A stretch of 64,000 nt of DNA from Uloborus plumipes (GCA_038373865.1 JAXGGA010002901.1:12501-76500), one strand, 5' to 3'. Shown: positions 10,950 through 22,200, numbered from the stretch's first letter. Notes: generated by a model not told the origin, from the sequence alone. Program-made: numbers and translations.

Positions 10950-12005
10950 TCTATATCTAATATATAGAAGAAAGTATTGGTTTCGTGAAAATTTTCGAAT
11001 GTCGAATTTTGACGGATTTGCACGTTTTGAGGTGCGCTGAGTCCATTTCGACCATTTTTGGAAAATGTCTGTCTGTCTGTGTGTGAGTCTGTATGTGTGT
11101 GACCAGTTTTTGTGGCCGCGCTAGAGCAAAAACTACTGAATGAAATCAAACAAAAATTTTTGTACATATGTACCACCATGTGAACTGGTGCACCTGACTT
11201 TGTTTAGCGAATTCCTCCAAGGGGGGTGGAGCAATCGCACGTGTTCTGCGCGGGGGTGATTGTTATATCTCAGGAAGTAACCGGCGGAATCAAACGAAAA
11301 TTGGTCCATAGGTAGACCCTACTAAGTACAGGTGCTGATTCAATTTGTTTGTCAATATCTCGAAGGGGGGTGGAGCAATCGCACGTGTTCTGCGCGAGGG
11401 TGACTGCTATATCTCAGGAAGTAACCGGCGGAATAAAACGAAAATTGGTCCATAGGTAGACCCTATTGAGTACAGGTGCTGATTCAATTTGTGTGTCAAT
11501 ATCTCAAAGGGGGGTGGAGCAATCAAAAGTGCTTATTTTGTCATTGCACCTACTGTATGTCGGGAAATATTGCTGCGATTTGAATGAAATTTGGAATAAC
11601 ACTAACCCAATATGGAAGCAAGCATCGTTTAAATTTTGGTGCCAATCGCCCCAGGGGGAGGGTGGGGTGATTTTTGCGCTTAGTCAACAATGCGAAAAAT
11701 TAATTCATTAAAAAATCGCTTTCACGCTTTTAATTATCAAAACAGATGAAAACTTTCAATGATTTGAAATTTTTAACTGTTGCCAATTTCTTTTTATTAA
11801 CAAATAAAATGTTTGCAATTAATCTAAACAAGGCTTTTGCAATGATTTCCAATTTCGCTCATTGATTCTGCATTTGCAGGGTTATGACGATAATTGGGAA
11901 ATTGTAGCTGTCTCCAATTACTCGGGCGAGTACGTATTTTATTTTGTAACCGGAATTCATAAGATAGATATAGAAGAAAGTTTCGTGACGGCCACGACAG
12001 CTAGT
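10950..12005 (+). mobile_element. HINE/DINE-1-like Helitron with internal satellite
   Basis: The 5' end TCTATATCTAATATATAGAAG begins at 10950, and the flank makes a perfect ~15-bp inverted repeat (ACTTTCTTCTATAT / ATATAGAAGAAAGT). A GTCT-rich microsatellite follows (11066-11100). Then comes a ~144-bp tandem repeat (starts at 11219, 11363, 11507, and a diverged one at 11651). The 3' end repeats TATAGAAGAAAGT and closes with the hairpin TCGTG-ACGGC-CACGA and CAGCTAGT (11983-12005). This order of subterminal repeat, GTCT microsatellite, ~150-bp repeats and hairpin plus CTAGT is the known DINE-1/HINE plan. No replicase is encoded. Confidence 0.8.
11219..11700. repeat. 144-bp tandem repeat inside the HINE
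   Basis: The phrase AAGGGGGGTGGAGCAATC starts at 11219, 11363 and 11507, exactly 144 bp apart, and a diverged form (CCAGGGGGAGGGTGGGG) lies at 11651. Units 1 and 2 differ at only a few positions; units 3 and 4 are older. The array is bounded by the Helitron ends. Confidence 0.85.
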
Positions 12006-12906
12006 TTTGAGTTGCTTTTTATAGCGTCATTTATAACGCGTTTTCGGATACATCGCGCTTTTGTGCCATCTCCCAGGAAGCACGATATAATAAGGAGTTA
12101 CTCTGTAATACCTATTATCAGAACCTTATTTCGGGTGATACCTAGTGTAAGATCCGGCGATAAATTATTAAATCTGGCAACCATTGGATGATTGGATTGA
12201 TTGGTGATTTTAATTGTATGATTGGATTGTTTGGCGGTTTTAAGCTAAATGATTGCAACCTTAAGCTACAGTCAAAAAAAATCGCCAAACCCGGACCCTA
12301 ATGTAGGGATTTATCCTTACTTCTTCTTTTATTTTGTTTCATTTTTCGTAAGAAAAAGGGATATTAGATATTACTAACATAAGCCACTATCTATGAAGCC
12401 AAAGGCCTAATTGAATCGCTTGTTTCAGAAACCCGTCAAATGCGCTTTTAAAATTTTCAGAAAACTTAAAATAACTTCCCAATTAAGAAATTAATAAAGG
12501 TTTTGCCGCAAAGAAAAATGCAAAGTATTTCTTATTGTATTACAAAAACAAATTACTGTTTGTGGCTAATTTTGGAAATTATATACATATTTCTTTGTAA
12601 AATTTGAAAAAAAAAATCTGCACTCTTGACAGGTTTCTGCAACAAAATAAAACTTTTTACATGAAAAAAAAAAACGTTTGACTAAAATATGGATTTTTAA
12701 AATTAGTTGCAGGTAATAAATAAAAAATCTGGTATGGACCCCACACTACTTCCTTTTACGTGTAAATTTCTTAGTAGTTGCCTTAAGTGTTAAAAAAAAG
12801 TGCTTGGCGTGAGCAAGGTAACAATACAAATATTTACTCCCCTAATCTGCCACGAAACAATGCAAAAAATGTTTTACAATGGTTAATTTTCTAAATATTG
12901 CTGATT
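12006..12906. other. No gene; short GATTGGATT-type repeats only
   Basis: Near 12183-12240 the phrase GATTGGATTG recurs imperfectly three or four times. The remainder is AT-rich without recognisable structure. Confidence 0.4.
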
Positions 12907-14323
12907 TTAACCCTACACTGCATGATTTTTTATTTTTCGTAGAAAAAAATATATGTGTTTGTCAATGTAATAAGAAAACATGGAAAAATATTTTAAAAAA
13001 TTTAACTCTAAATTTTCACCCCTTTCTAATTAAAAATAGTTTCGTTGCCAAATGGCTACACCATGCATTCAACAGATAAAAATGATTGTAAATGATAGTC
13101 TTGAAATTAGTTCTTTTTTGTAAAAAAATAGAGGAATTGAGCATTTGGTACTCTGTACTCTTGTAATCCTTTACATTTTGACATTTTACATTATTTTTTA
13201 TATGTACTTGTACTTTCCGATGATCAATTCTGTCAAATCTGATGTCTTTTGGAGGCTCTCTCGCGCAAGCTTTCTTTCTTTTCTCTTTTTTTTTTTTTTT
13301 GTTTTGTAACTAGTTCCTCTATAGCTCATGGTCTCTTTTTAATACGCTTTTATTAATTTCACATGTGGGTTTGTTTGTATGTATGTATGTATGTAACTCT
13401 GAATAAAAGATAAAATTTACGTTCTTTGCAAATATAAAAGTAATATACTTAATATTATTTTTAATACTAAAGGCTAAACTGTATTGCATATTGATGTATT
13501 ATAAGTACATGTAAACTTAAGTGCGGATATTTAGTAGTTTTGAAAATCAGAGGGAAACCCGTGATGATCACAGGGCATTCCAATGTAAAGGCGTATTTTT
13601 TAGTTTTTTTTTTTTTCAAAACTATATTTTAAAATTATTAATGACTTTACTTGTCCGTGTAAACACAACGTTTGTGCTAACTGAAATCTAAAGTGAACAC
13701 GTTTTAAAGGCTTTTCCCTATTGATTTTTCGTTTGTTCACTCTGTTGAACATCAACTAAGCATTGATAATTGCGAGGTCTTATAAACGGTAGAACAGCCG
13801 AAAGTACCACTTTTGGGTCCGCATGATTATATTATACCTTCCAAAAAGAGAAAGAAGCTAGCGCGAAACATAAACAAAGCACATACTTCATGAATTGTAG
13901 AGATGAATCGAAGTGTTCTCTGGATGCTTACTGCATAATGTTGTCAAATGGCTACAGACGTGTATTATGTCCTAGATTTTTTCCAAATAATTATTTTGAC
14001 GTAAAACGCATCTTAAACGAAAGATAAATGTTTATTTTATTCATGTTATTTTTTTTAAAGACGAAGAAAAATATTTCATTGTAAAAAATAATTTCAAAAC
14101 ATGGTAGTTTGAGTGATTTTAAAAGCTATCCATTTGGATTCATTTAAGAGCATGTAACAGACCAGTGCTGCCATGCATGGAGGATAAATGGTGATAATTG
14201 CTTTAAATATACCCAATACTTGCTTTTTATGCATTGAGTTGCCTTATGACTACATTCTGCTGTTCATAAGGAGGACAAATTGTCCATGTAGCCAATTGGC
14301 AACACCATGCAGTGTAGGGTTAA
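12907..14323. mobile_element. piggyBac-like MITE
   Basis: TTAA flanks both ends (12907-12910 and 14320-14323). Termini are CCCTACACTGCATG and CATGCAGTGTAGGG, perfect inverted repeats. TTAA duplication with a CCC-initial terminus is the piggyBac signature. Internal phrases CAAATGGCTACACCATGCA (near 13049) and CAAATGGCTACAGACGTG (near 13945) resemble the subterminal block at the right end (CCAATTGGCAACACCATGCA), again suggesting reiterated subterminal sites. A (TATG)n stretch lies near 13375. No transposase is preserved in 1.4 kb. Confidence 0.8.
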
Positions 14324-14410
14324 TATCATTCAGTGAATTTTTCGCAAAATATCGCCAATAGCGCCAAGTTGAACCCAAATTCAAAAAATAATTTTTTTAA
14401 CAATACTTCC

Positions 14411-16389
14411 GGGCCATTCCATGAAAAGTGAAACCAATTGGTCAAAAATTCATATTGAAGTTATGTTGCTATGTTATACATCATTTTAAAGCTTAAGATG
14501 TATATTTTAAGAATCCTGCATTGGTTTTTCGGTGAGAGTTAGAATAATACTTGTTTTCTTAGTTGGAAGTACGATATTCACGAACTTGTAAAAATCAGAA
14601 AAAAGAACACATTTTCAAATGCATATTTCTCATCGAAAAATAAAAACAAAAATAACTACTTGTAGCACAATTTTAACTACTAAGACGGTACTATAATAAT
14701 ATGTATTCGTTAATTTCTTTTAAATTGATCTAAATGGTGTAATTGAAGTTTGAAAAAAAGAAGTTTGATGTTACGTCTGTAATAAAAAAGAAGCAAAAGT
14801 TGTCATTACGTCCTAAAAAATCAAAATTTAAAAAAACCCTTAATGGTCCTTTTGGCAAATTCTTAGAGTAATTGCCCACCATAGTTAAAAATATTGCAAG
14901 TGATTTAGTTTTTAAATTAATTTTGTTACAGACGTAACATTTCGGACATAACAAATGGCTCTATGTTACGTCCGTAGCAAAAGTAAATTTCCAATTAAAT
15001 AGGTAAAAAGCACAGGATGAGCAATACATGTATATAGCATAATATGGTACGAGTACTAAAGTTTCTGGTATTCTGATTTTGAAATTTTTAATTATGTCGG
15101 CATGTAATTGAAATTTATTTCTTAAGATTAATAAAATACACATATGGTATAACTGATTATAATTTATACCTCAACTGGCATTTTTTTTGCTACGTCACAT
15201 GGAAAGGGAGCTGTGAATGGAGTAGGGGGTATGATCAAGCACCAGGTTTGGCAGAGAGTAAGATCTAGAACAGCATTTGTCAACGACGCTCTTTCCTTTT
15301 TTCAGTGTGCAATCTCCATTGCAGAAAAAGTTAAAATTATTTATATGCCCCAGGAAAATGTTTTAAAGATGACGCCAAAATTGGAAGAACGGTGGGCTAA
15401 CATCGCGAATTTGCCAAAAGCCCGCGAAATGCATTGTTTTCGAACAGAATACGAAAATGCCGTTCGAATTTCGAGAACGTCGGACGAAAAAGGACACATT
15501 TTTTCATTCAAAAAAAAAAAAAAAAATTATCAAAATTGACCAACTGTCACCAAGAAGGTTAAATTTTAGTTTGGTACTAGTATTCTGCTATATCATCCAA
15601 CATTTTCAAATTTTTAAGTTCTCCTAAGACCAATCACTGGTTCCAGGGAGGAATTTACTTTTCCCGATTTTTTTATGTAGCAACCCCATCATGCATTAAT
15701 TTTAAGAATACAAATAAATAAATTTGTGTGAAGGCCCTTCTAAACTTTTCTTGTGTCAATCTTTCTTGGAAATAATTGTCTTAAGATGCATTAATTTATT
15801 GTTACATATTGACATATCGGCATATGCTCTCAACTCCCCCAGACTTACCCAAATTTTCTAAAACTGTTACAGTATAACTTAAAATATTCAAATAATGTGT
15901 TAATTAATGCTACTGTATTGTTTTAGCACAAAAATCTTTGTTTATTCCTGCTTTAAAATACTGTTTTCTACTTTCAAATCAGAGATGTTACGTCTGTAAC
16001 ACCACTTTGTTTCGTCCGTAACAAGTTTATGAATTTTTTTCACAAATTCGGCAGTCAAAATCCACACAATCTTTATAGTTTTAGAAAGCTTGAAGTCTCT
16101 AGAACACGTATTTAAAAAAAAAAGTTCAAAATTTCCGTATAATTCAGAGGAATATTGTAAGTTGTATGACATAGTCGAGTTTTTGCTGTTTTGTGAATTA
16201 TGTCTGTAACAGGCAGTTTTTAATTTCTGTATTTTTTTGTAATTAAGCAATCTGTACGCAAATTTAATGTAGCATAAACATCATCAAGTTACACTACAGG
16301 AAAAAAAATTGAAGACTTTCATCATCCCAAACCAGAATTATTTGTGTTCAAAGTCTGCGATTGTTACGTCTGTAACGATGGAATTGCCC
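14411..16389 (+). mobile_element. 4-bp-TSD DNA transposon, long copy (C)
   Basis: A 1,979-bp element has termini GGGCCATTCCATG and CGATGGAATTGCCC, flanked by TTCC on both sides (14407-14410 and 16390-16393). The termini match MITEs A and B, and the 4-bp target duplication is the same length. GTTACGTCTGTAAC-type palindromes occur at least six times (near 14771, 14932, 14965, 15987, 16010, 16361). It holds a plus-strand protein relic (15196-15539), so it probably descends from the autonomous form that mobilised the short copies. Confidence 0.7.
15196..15539 (+). pseudogene. C-terminal relic of an unassigned transposon protein
   Basis: The frame reads FFATSHGKGAVNGVGG near 15190-15235, then a K-x-VW block, a 'VNDALSFF' block, and a W-x-N-I...MHCF block near its end. 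I recall FFATSHGKG-x-VDG-x-GG as a recurrent block in transposon-associated proteins of arthropods and cnidarians of no firmly named family. Here the aspartate expected after AV is asparagine. The frame opens in the middle of the block with no plausible upstream coding, and it terminates in a poly-A run (15510-15525). The relic lies inside a 4-bp-TSD element and is on the plus strand. Whether this is the transposase or an accessory protein is inference. It is certainly not functional as it stands. Confidence 0.55.
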
Positions 16390-16904
16390 TTCCTTTACTA
16401 CGTAAAAAGGAAGTAAAAAGCACATTATCTTTTTATTTAAATTTATTAAATATCAAAGAAAAAGTATAAATATCACTTAACTGTTTCCCCACTAATGCTC
16501 CGAAAATGGAACATCTTCTTTATTTAATAATTTACCCAAGAAATAACGCTTGAATGAACAAGTTTTCCCCAACACTTTTTAGTCGAATTTTGATACATTT
16601 TTGAATTGCTATTTGATTGTTTCTAGATTTACGATGTTTTTTATTGCGATTTTTCAAAAAAGAGTTTAGTTTTTTTGCAGTTTTTTCTCATTAATGTTGC
16701 CAAACATTCGCTTTTTCAGGAAATGTGATGATATATTTGTAAAAAACGCTTCAGTCAAATTTCTGGAAAGTTAATCGCTCGATGTGAAGGAAGATGTTTG
16801 CAAAACCAAATTAGTTTATAGTTCAAAAAGGCATGACTCTTCGTTAGAAAAGAAAATGAAAAGTAAAAGTTTAAACAGGTGCACAATCTTTGAATAGAGA
16901 ATGA
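16390..16904. other. Nothing recognised
   Basis: AT-rich with no partner elsewhere in the window. Confidence 0.35.
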
Positions 16905-17000
16905 TATCAAGCTGATTTTTGAAAAAACCCGGGTTTAGGTCAAAAACCCAGCGGGTGGGCTGGGCTCTTTCAAACAACCCGGGTTTCTTCAAACCCTGGT
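16905..17000. repeat. 'AAACCCGGGTTT' dispersed repeat, copy 1
   Basis: Imperfect palindromic phrases (AAAAACCCGGGTTT, GGTGGGCTGGGCT, AACCCGGGTTTCTTCAAACC) match 29970-30095. It looks like the core of a dispersed nonautonomous element whose ends are not resolved. Confidence 0.55.
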
Positions 17001-17455
17001 TGATACCACGCATTTTTCAGCTCGATAAAAAAATAAATAAAAAGTCCGTTTCCGTTCAAAAGTGTCATCGAAAGCCGTGTATATACCAATATCGCCTGCC
17101 TCGGAACGGCGGGGTCAGCCGGGAATGCTCGGCTCCCCAAGAGGGGCAGCGCGGGCCCCGCGGCGTCTCTCCGCACGATCGCGCAGGCGACTTTTTCTTC
17201 CTCCTTCAAGGCCGCGGGATTAAAAAAAGACGGGGAAATCGAAAGTGGAAGAAACGGACGGGTGCACATGAGGAGGGAAAGTTCGCACTTTCGCTTTCTA
17301 CCGCGGCATTCCGAGGGGGATTATTAGGAGGGGCTGACGTTCGATTCAGTGCTATTATGATAGCGTCCGGTTATGTAATCGCTTGTCACTCGGTCTCAAA
17401 GGAACCTAATAATAGTTTCTTCGGGCAATTTAATAGAAAAAGTGGGCGCGAATAA
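17001..17455. other. GC-rich, CpG-bearing block
   Basis: About 450 bases of distinctly high GC with many CpGs (CGCGGGCCCCGCGGCG near 17149) stand in an AT-rich setting. A 178-codon plus frame and a 99-codon minus frame both cross it, which is expected at this composition, and neither translation resembles a family. The last ~165 bases (17278-17445) recur in decayed form at 18265-18425. It could be an exon or promoter of an undetected gene, a CpG-island-like element or the core of an old transposon. Confidence 0.35.
17278..17445 (+). repeat. Dispersed direct repeat, GC-rich copy
   Basis: AGTTCGCACTTTCGCTTTCT, then ATTCCGAGGGG, GTCCGGTTATGTAATCGCTT and AAC(C)TAATAATAGT-TTC(T)TT blocks are shared in the same order with 18265-18425. 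Confidence 0.7.
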
Positions 17456-17637
17456 AATGAATAATAACACATGTAGTAAGAACAAAATAAAAAAAAGACT
17501 GCTTATTGACAACACGCAAAGCCAAAACAAAAATAAATAAACAATAAATAAATAATTCGTTTCTTTTAAATGAATTTATCAGAATCAAGGTTGATTACAA
17601 TGGGTTTTCTAAAAGTTGCACTTAATATTGTATGTTT

Positions 17638-17762
17638 TAGAGAAAATTACAATGTTAAGGAGGCACAAATGTTGTAATTTTCTCTACGAGGTAAGGCCTC
17701 CGATTTTTTTTTCTCCAGACTAGCTTTCCAGTCTGGAAAAAAAAAAATCGGAGGCCTTAGAA
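17638..17762. repeat. Two adjacent perfect hairpins
   Basis: Hairpin 1: AGAGAAAATTACAA (17639-17652) pairs with TTGTAATTTTCTCT (17672-17685). Hairpin 2: AAGGCCTCCGATTTTTTTTT...CCAGACT (from 17693) pairs with AGTCTGG...AAATCGGAGGCCTT (to 17759), a ~30-bp stem around an 8-nt loop. The loop block of hairpin 1 (GTTAAGGAGGCACAAAT) resembles GTTAAGAAGGCACAAAT near 41107. Probably fragments of a foldback MITE; a structured RNA is possible but has no further support. Confidence 0.6.
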
Positions 17763-17876
17763 CTTGAATGCACTTCGTACATGAATAGCACAAAGGTATT
17801 TGTAAACTTTATTGTATGTTTTAATTTTGAGACATGCATGCCTATTTTTGCGCGTCTATTTTACTTTCGACTATAA

Positions 17877-18110
17877 TCTATATCTAATATATAGAAGAAA
17901 GTATTGGATTCGTGAAAATCTTGGAATTTCGGTGGATTTGCACGTTTTGAGGTGTGCCGAGACCTTTTAACTATTTTTGAGCAAAAACTACAGCATGAAA
18001 TCGAACAGAACTTGTTTTTTATTTTTTAATTCTGCATAAATTTCAATTTACATTTTCAATTTTCTTTTTATCGTCCTATACATTATTTCTCGATAGTGTT
18101 ATTTCGTGAG
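17877..18110 (+). mobile_element. HINE-like Helitron, 5' fragment
   Basis: TCTATATCTAATATATAGAAG begins at 17877, followed by AAGTATTGGATTCGTGAAAA and GGATTTGCACGTTTTGAGGT, the same 5' sequence as the element at 10950. Similarity fades after ~18000, and the internal satellite and the hairpin plus CTAGT end are missing. The right boundary is approximate. Confidence 0.65.
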
Positions 18111-18264
18111 GACGTCATAATTTTCTCACCAATTCATCGACCTTCATCAATAAGGCATAGTTAAAAAAATCCCCCCCCCCCCTTCGACGGAAAATAAACA
18201 GACACCTCACATTGCGGTGGTTTTTGGAAAACGATCTGTTCATTCTATTTTTACTGGGCATTGC

Positions 18265-18425
18265 TTTGACGTAGTTCGCACTTTCGCTTTCTACCCACAT
18301 TCCGAGGGGCATTAGGAGGGGTGGATGGCTCTCTCTATGACGTCCAGTTATGTAATCGCTTGTCGATCAGCCCTAAAGAAACCTAATAATAGTATCTTTG
18401 GACAATTATCTCTATAGATTAAAAA
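18265..18425 (+). repeat. Dispersed direct repeat, decayed copy
   Basis: Same block order as 17278-17445 with deletions (for example CTACCCACATTCCGAGGGGC for CTACCGCGGCATTCCGAGGGG). Confidence 0.65.
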
Positions 18426-18429
18426 AGTA

Positions 18430-19135
18430 AGCTCGAAGATATTGTGAAAGGTTTTTGTGGCTGGCCTGCGTCCAGGCGGCCCCATACCACCTACAGACTT
18501 GAAACTTGGTTCGAAATTAGTTCGAGCCCGGTAGATTTGCACTCGGAGCCATTTTTCTTAATTTCGAATTAGATTTTTTTAAATTAATTTTTTAAGCATA
18601 AATTTCACATATTTCACCAAATTAGGGAGCAAAAAAGTCCCCCCACCCCCTAATGTTATGTATCGTTGAAAAGAGGTTTTTTTTTCTGAAAAAGAAGATG
18701 TTTGTTTCATTTCTCTATATTAATAGGAGATAGAAGGGATTCTACTTTTGCTATTTTTAAAGACTCAGCTCGAGCAAAATTACATTACATCCAACCAAAC
18801 ATGGTCCAAAACGTTTACAACAAGGTCGTGTTCGAACAGCAAAACCGGTGACTCTTCGTTTGCTTATTGCTCGTCTTAATTCAACAAAATATACACGATT
18901 GCTTTTGTGGATTTTTTTTTTTAACATGTAAGAAAGGTTTTCATTATTCTCACGGTATTTATTTTGTTTATGTGATTTCATACGAATTTCAATGCAAGTT
19001 TTTTTTTCTGCGAGTGAAAGGAACTGGATTTTCTGCTTAGGCTAGAGATTTTACTATGTTTTTTAATTATGACTATATTTTTTTATAACCAGAATGAAGG
19101 GGGGGGGGGGTCTCTTTTATTCATTTGGCGAATTA
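18430..19135. other. Nothing recognised
   Basis: AT-rich with C-run and G-run homopolymers near 18640 and 19098. No gene or repeat partner is convincing. Confidence 0.35.
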
Positions 19136-19689
19136 CAGTGAACACTCACTTATACGCTGCCTCATTTATGCGCCTTTTTCAGTTATACGACGGTCCCAGC
19201 ACATTCCATAGCAAAATGATGATAGTATCATTCGTTTATGCGTCGCTCTAAAGATAACTATTTCACTTATGCGCCGAATTTTCCGTAAAATGTAAAAATG
19301 TAATTTATTTTCTTAATAAAATGTAATAAGCATTTTTCTTCACTTTCCTCTTTAATCTTTCGTTTTCATTGCTCACAGAAGGCCTTTTTTCCACATGAAC
19401 TAGAGTTCAGAGAGGGACAAATATCTATTATGGATCGTTTTAAGGGGAACAGTTTGTAATGTTTCATGCTACAATTTTTGTTTTTTCTTTATGATTGTAG
19501 TTACGTTACAGTAATTGCCAAACCGTAAGTATATGTCCCTTATCTATAGAAACATTCTTATTCATTCTCTCATTAGAACTTATGCTGCGTTTTAGTCTTT
19601 TAAATAGGCTTGTTCACTTATGCGTCTCTCTCATTTATGCGCCTTATTCTGTTGGTCCCTTGGGCCGGCGCATAAGTGAGAGTTCACTG
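19136..19689. mobile_element. pogo/Tigger-like MITE
   Basis: A 554-bp element is flanked by TA on both sides. Termini are CAGTGAACACTCACTTATACGC and GCGCATAAGTGAGAGTTCACTG. CACTTATGCGCC-type phrases recur inside (near 19161, 19228, 19266, 19614, 19631), again a reiterated terminal motif. No transposase remains. Confidence 0.8.
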
Positions 19690-19754
19690 TATGTATTTTG
19701 AATGAAGAAACTTGATGTTACTGGTATGATGTTTCTGCTGAGTTTTTGGCAACC

Positions 19755-19930
19755 TTTATTAGTTTTTGGACGAAGACGTGCCGGCCATCTTGTTTTGTGA
19801 TCATAGAAGTCTGACTGCGGATGTGGAGGTTCCGTGTTCGAATCCCCGAGGGAGCATAGATGTACTTTCCCTCTCTTGCTCTTGTCCTTTGTGTGAATGC
19901 GTTGTTCTGATGTGAATGGTTGGTCAACCC
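19755..19930 (+). mobile_element. tRNA-headed SINE, copy S1 (3'-truncated)
   Basis: The head contains a degraded pol III A box and a B-box-like GTTCGAATCCCC (~19834). It is followed by GCATAGATGTACTTTCCCTC and TCCTTTGTGTGAATG, the body shared with copies S2-S4. The body is cut at 19930 by a hAT-type element beginning CAGCGGCGTACG. Confidence 0.7.
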
Positions 19931-20631
19931 CAGCGGCGTACGCAGACAAATCGTTTCAGGGGGGGCTGAGCCGAGACTTTAAGAGATAGGGGGGACCTCA
20001 TAAAATGTAGAGAAGTAAATGTTTCGAATTTGTGATATCAATGTTAATTTAATATGATAAAAATGCATCATCATTATATTTTTAATCGTTATAATTGCTG
20101 TAAAAAATAAAAGCTCTTTGATGAAAGCAGAAAATGATAAAAATTAAGTTTGAAATTTTTTCTTTACTGACGGAGTTGTTCTTGAATCGCATGCTTGCAA
20201 TATTTTGTAAAATTAGTGCCTTAATATCGTAAATTTTGCGATTAATTTTACTATTGCTCCTAGTACTGGATTTCATTTACATTTGTTTAAATAAAATTAA
20301 AAGAGTTATATGAATGAACAAGCATTAATCCGTGTTTCTGAAACATATATATTTGCAATAAAAAAGAATAAAATTGGATTGCGTAAAATAATCATAAACG
20401 TTGACGCGTACAGTAAAATATTTTTGTCAAAACTATCAAAACAAATGCATTTTTCTTATGTTCTTTTAATTTTGTCTTATACTTTATTATTTGATCTGAA
20501 AACTTTTCTGATGTTCCGACTTTAAAAAGAAAGAAGGAAAAAAAAATATGAAATCTGAAACGCAAAAATTCGTTTTGAAAATTTCGGAGGGTGCTGCAGC
20601 TCTATCAGCCCACCCCGTGAGTACGCCACTG
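19931..20631. mobile_element. hAT-type MITE
   Basis: A 701-bp element has termini CAGCGGCGTACGCAGA and GTGAGTACGCCACTG, imperfect inverted repeats with the CAG...CTG ends typical of hAT. No clear 8-bp duplication could be read at its flanks; both flanks are SINE sequence in opposite orientations, so rearrangement is possible. Confidence 0.6.
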
Positions 20632-20632
20632 G

Positions 20633-20900
20633 TGTGATGCTTTCCTTTTCCAACTGTAGCGTCATGAAGTCCAACTTCCACAGTACGCACATATGCTACA
20701 GGGACAAGTTTATGGGTTGGGCATCTATCTATTCAACAACACATTCACACAACGAAAGGACAGGGACAGGAGAGAGAGAAAGAAAGTGCATCCATGCCCA
20801 AGCCGGGCTTCAAACCTAGAACCTTACCCTACACAGTCAACTTCTCTGATCTCTAGACAAAATGGCCGGTGGACAGTTTTCATAAAAAATAATTAGATAT
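20633..20900 (-). mobile_element. tRNA-headed SINE, copy S2
   Basis: Read on the minus strand: GGCCATTTTGTCTAGAGATC (A-box region), GGTTTGAAGCCC (weak B box), GGCATGGATGCACTTTCTTT, TCCTTTCGTTGTGTGAATG, GTACTGTGGAAGTTGGACTT and ACAGTTGGAAAAGGAAAGC. The order and body match S3 and S4. Flanked directly by the hAT-type MITE. Confidence 0.75.
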
Positions 20901-21654
20901 AAAATTTGGCGGGTACCCTCTCAATAGCCACAGCTGTTCAGAAGTTCATCTCTAAGAAATTGTGGTGAACAATTTCAATAACTGGATACAGGGGCGCGCC
21001 AAACTAAAATTTTTGGGAGGGGGAAAATTATCAACTTGCCGAATGAAGTTCCAATTTTACCGAATGATAAAAGGCAACATGCACACTAGGGTGTATCGAA
21101 AAAAACTTTTTTTCGAAATTCAATTTACTAAGTTGATAAAAAGTTGCCCCTACCTGCCCACATATTCCACAATAAATTTCAGTCTAATCGGAAATTGTGT
21201 AGGTGTTCCGCACGAGGCCTAAAGTTTGTGAATTTCTTCAAAAATATGATTTTTTTTTCTATTTTTTTTAAATATTAAGAATAAATGTTAAAAATAATTC
21301 AAGTTGAAAAATGTACACAGCAAAGTCGGAGGACAAAATTGGGTTTGAAAAAAAGTATATTAAACAACATTTAAATCTCCCACATTTATTCTAAATTTAC
21401 GAAATTTTCGCCAAAAGTAGCATTTTACAAGGCCATACGGCTTGGTTAGAAACTTGTTTATGAATGTGGAATCTAACTGAATTAATACTTGAAACTGGGA
21501 ATCATCTGTGATTTATGTGGGGCAAAAAGTGAAATAATAAAAACTATAAACATAATCTAAGCCCCTCGTCACACAGTACCCGCGTTCTATCGGTGCCCCA
21601 GTGATGGTAAACGAAATACAGCTCCGCTAGCGTAGCTGCTTTAGGATTGCAGAA

Positions 21655-22200
21655 GAACATATATCTTTGGTTGAGGAAACATACTTTAAATATTTCGGAC
21701 ATTGTGCTCCAGTAAATGGCCCAGGAAAAGAAATTGTAGCTTCAGTTTCACGATTTATGGAAAAAAAAGTTCTATTGATAAAGAACATAAAAGCTATCGG
21801 TTGTGATGGCACATCAGTTAATACTGGAAAATCAAATGGTGCTATTAGACTTCTAGAAAAGTCTTTAGAACCCTCACTACAAGCCGTGGTATGTTTTCTT
21901 CATTTAATGCATTACCACTTGGAAAGTTAACGGTGGCTCTTGATAGACCGACTACTGGACAAAATTTTTTTAGTTGACCTATTGGAGAGTTCTTACAAGA
22001 TTGCTAAGATCTACCAGTCATGAACTTTAAGAAAATAGAACGCGTTTTACCAGAAGTTGATGTCAAAGAATTGAGTCAAAAATACTTATGGGATGTGTCA
22101 AAAGCAGTAATGTCTGGCAAATGTTCTCAAAACTTAGCAGAAAGGAACCTTGCAAGCTTTTTCCAAGCAAGATGGCTCACGATGGCTAAGTTTTGAGGCT
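21655..22200 (+). pseudogene. Unassigned transposon protein, left-arm fragment
   Basis: An open frame (21667-21930) reads YFGHCAPVNGPGKEIV, then KAIGCDGTSVNTGKSNGAIR and LLEKSLEPSLQAVVCFLHL. It then continues in other frames through RPTTGQNF, KIERVLPEVDVKEL and KYLWDVSKAVMSGKCSQNL up to QARWLT. I recall the order GCDGT-VNTG-GG-IRLLE ... HANELPLRH ... GPIG ... SGKC-NLA-R-P-SRWLT from repetitive uncharacterised arthropod proteins. The GCDGT aspartate could be a catalytic acid of an RNase H-like transposase, but that is inference. Stops and frameshifts after residue ~90 make it dead. Confidence 0.6.

Noticed and set aside
16919..17455. 178-codon plus-strand frame through the GC-rich block
   Set aside because: Stop codons are rare at this composition, the start lies in a dispersed repeat, and the opposite strand is also open. 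The translation resembles nothing known.
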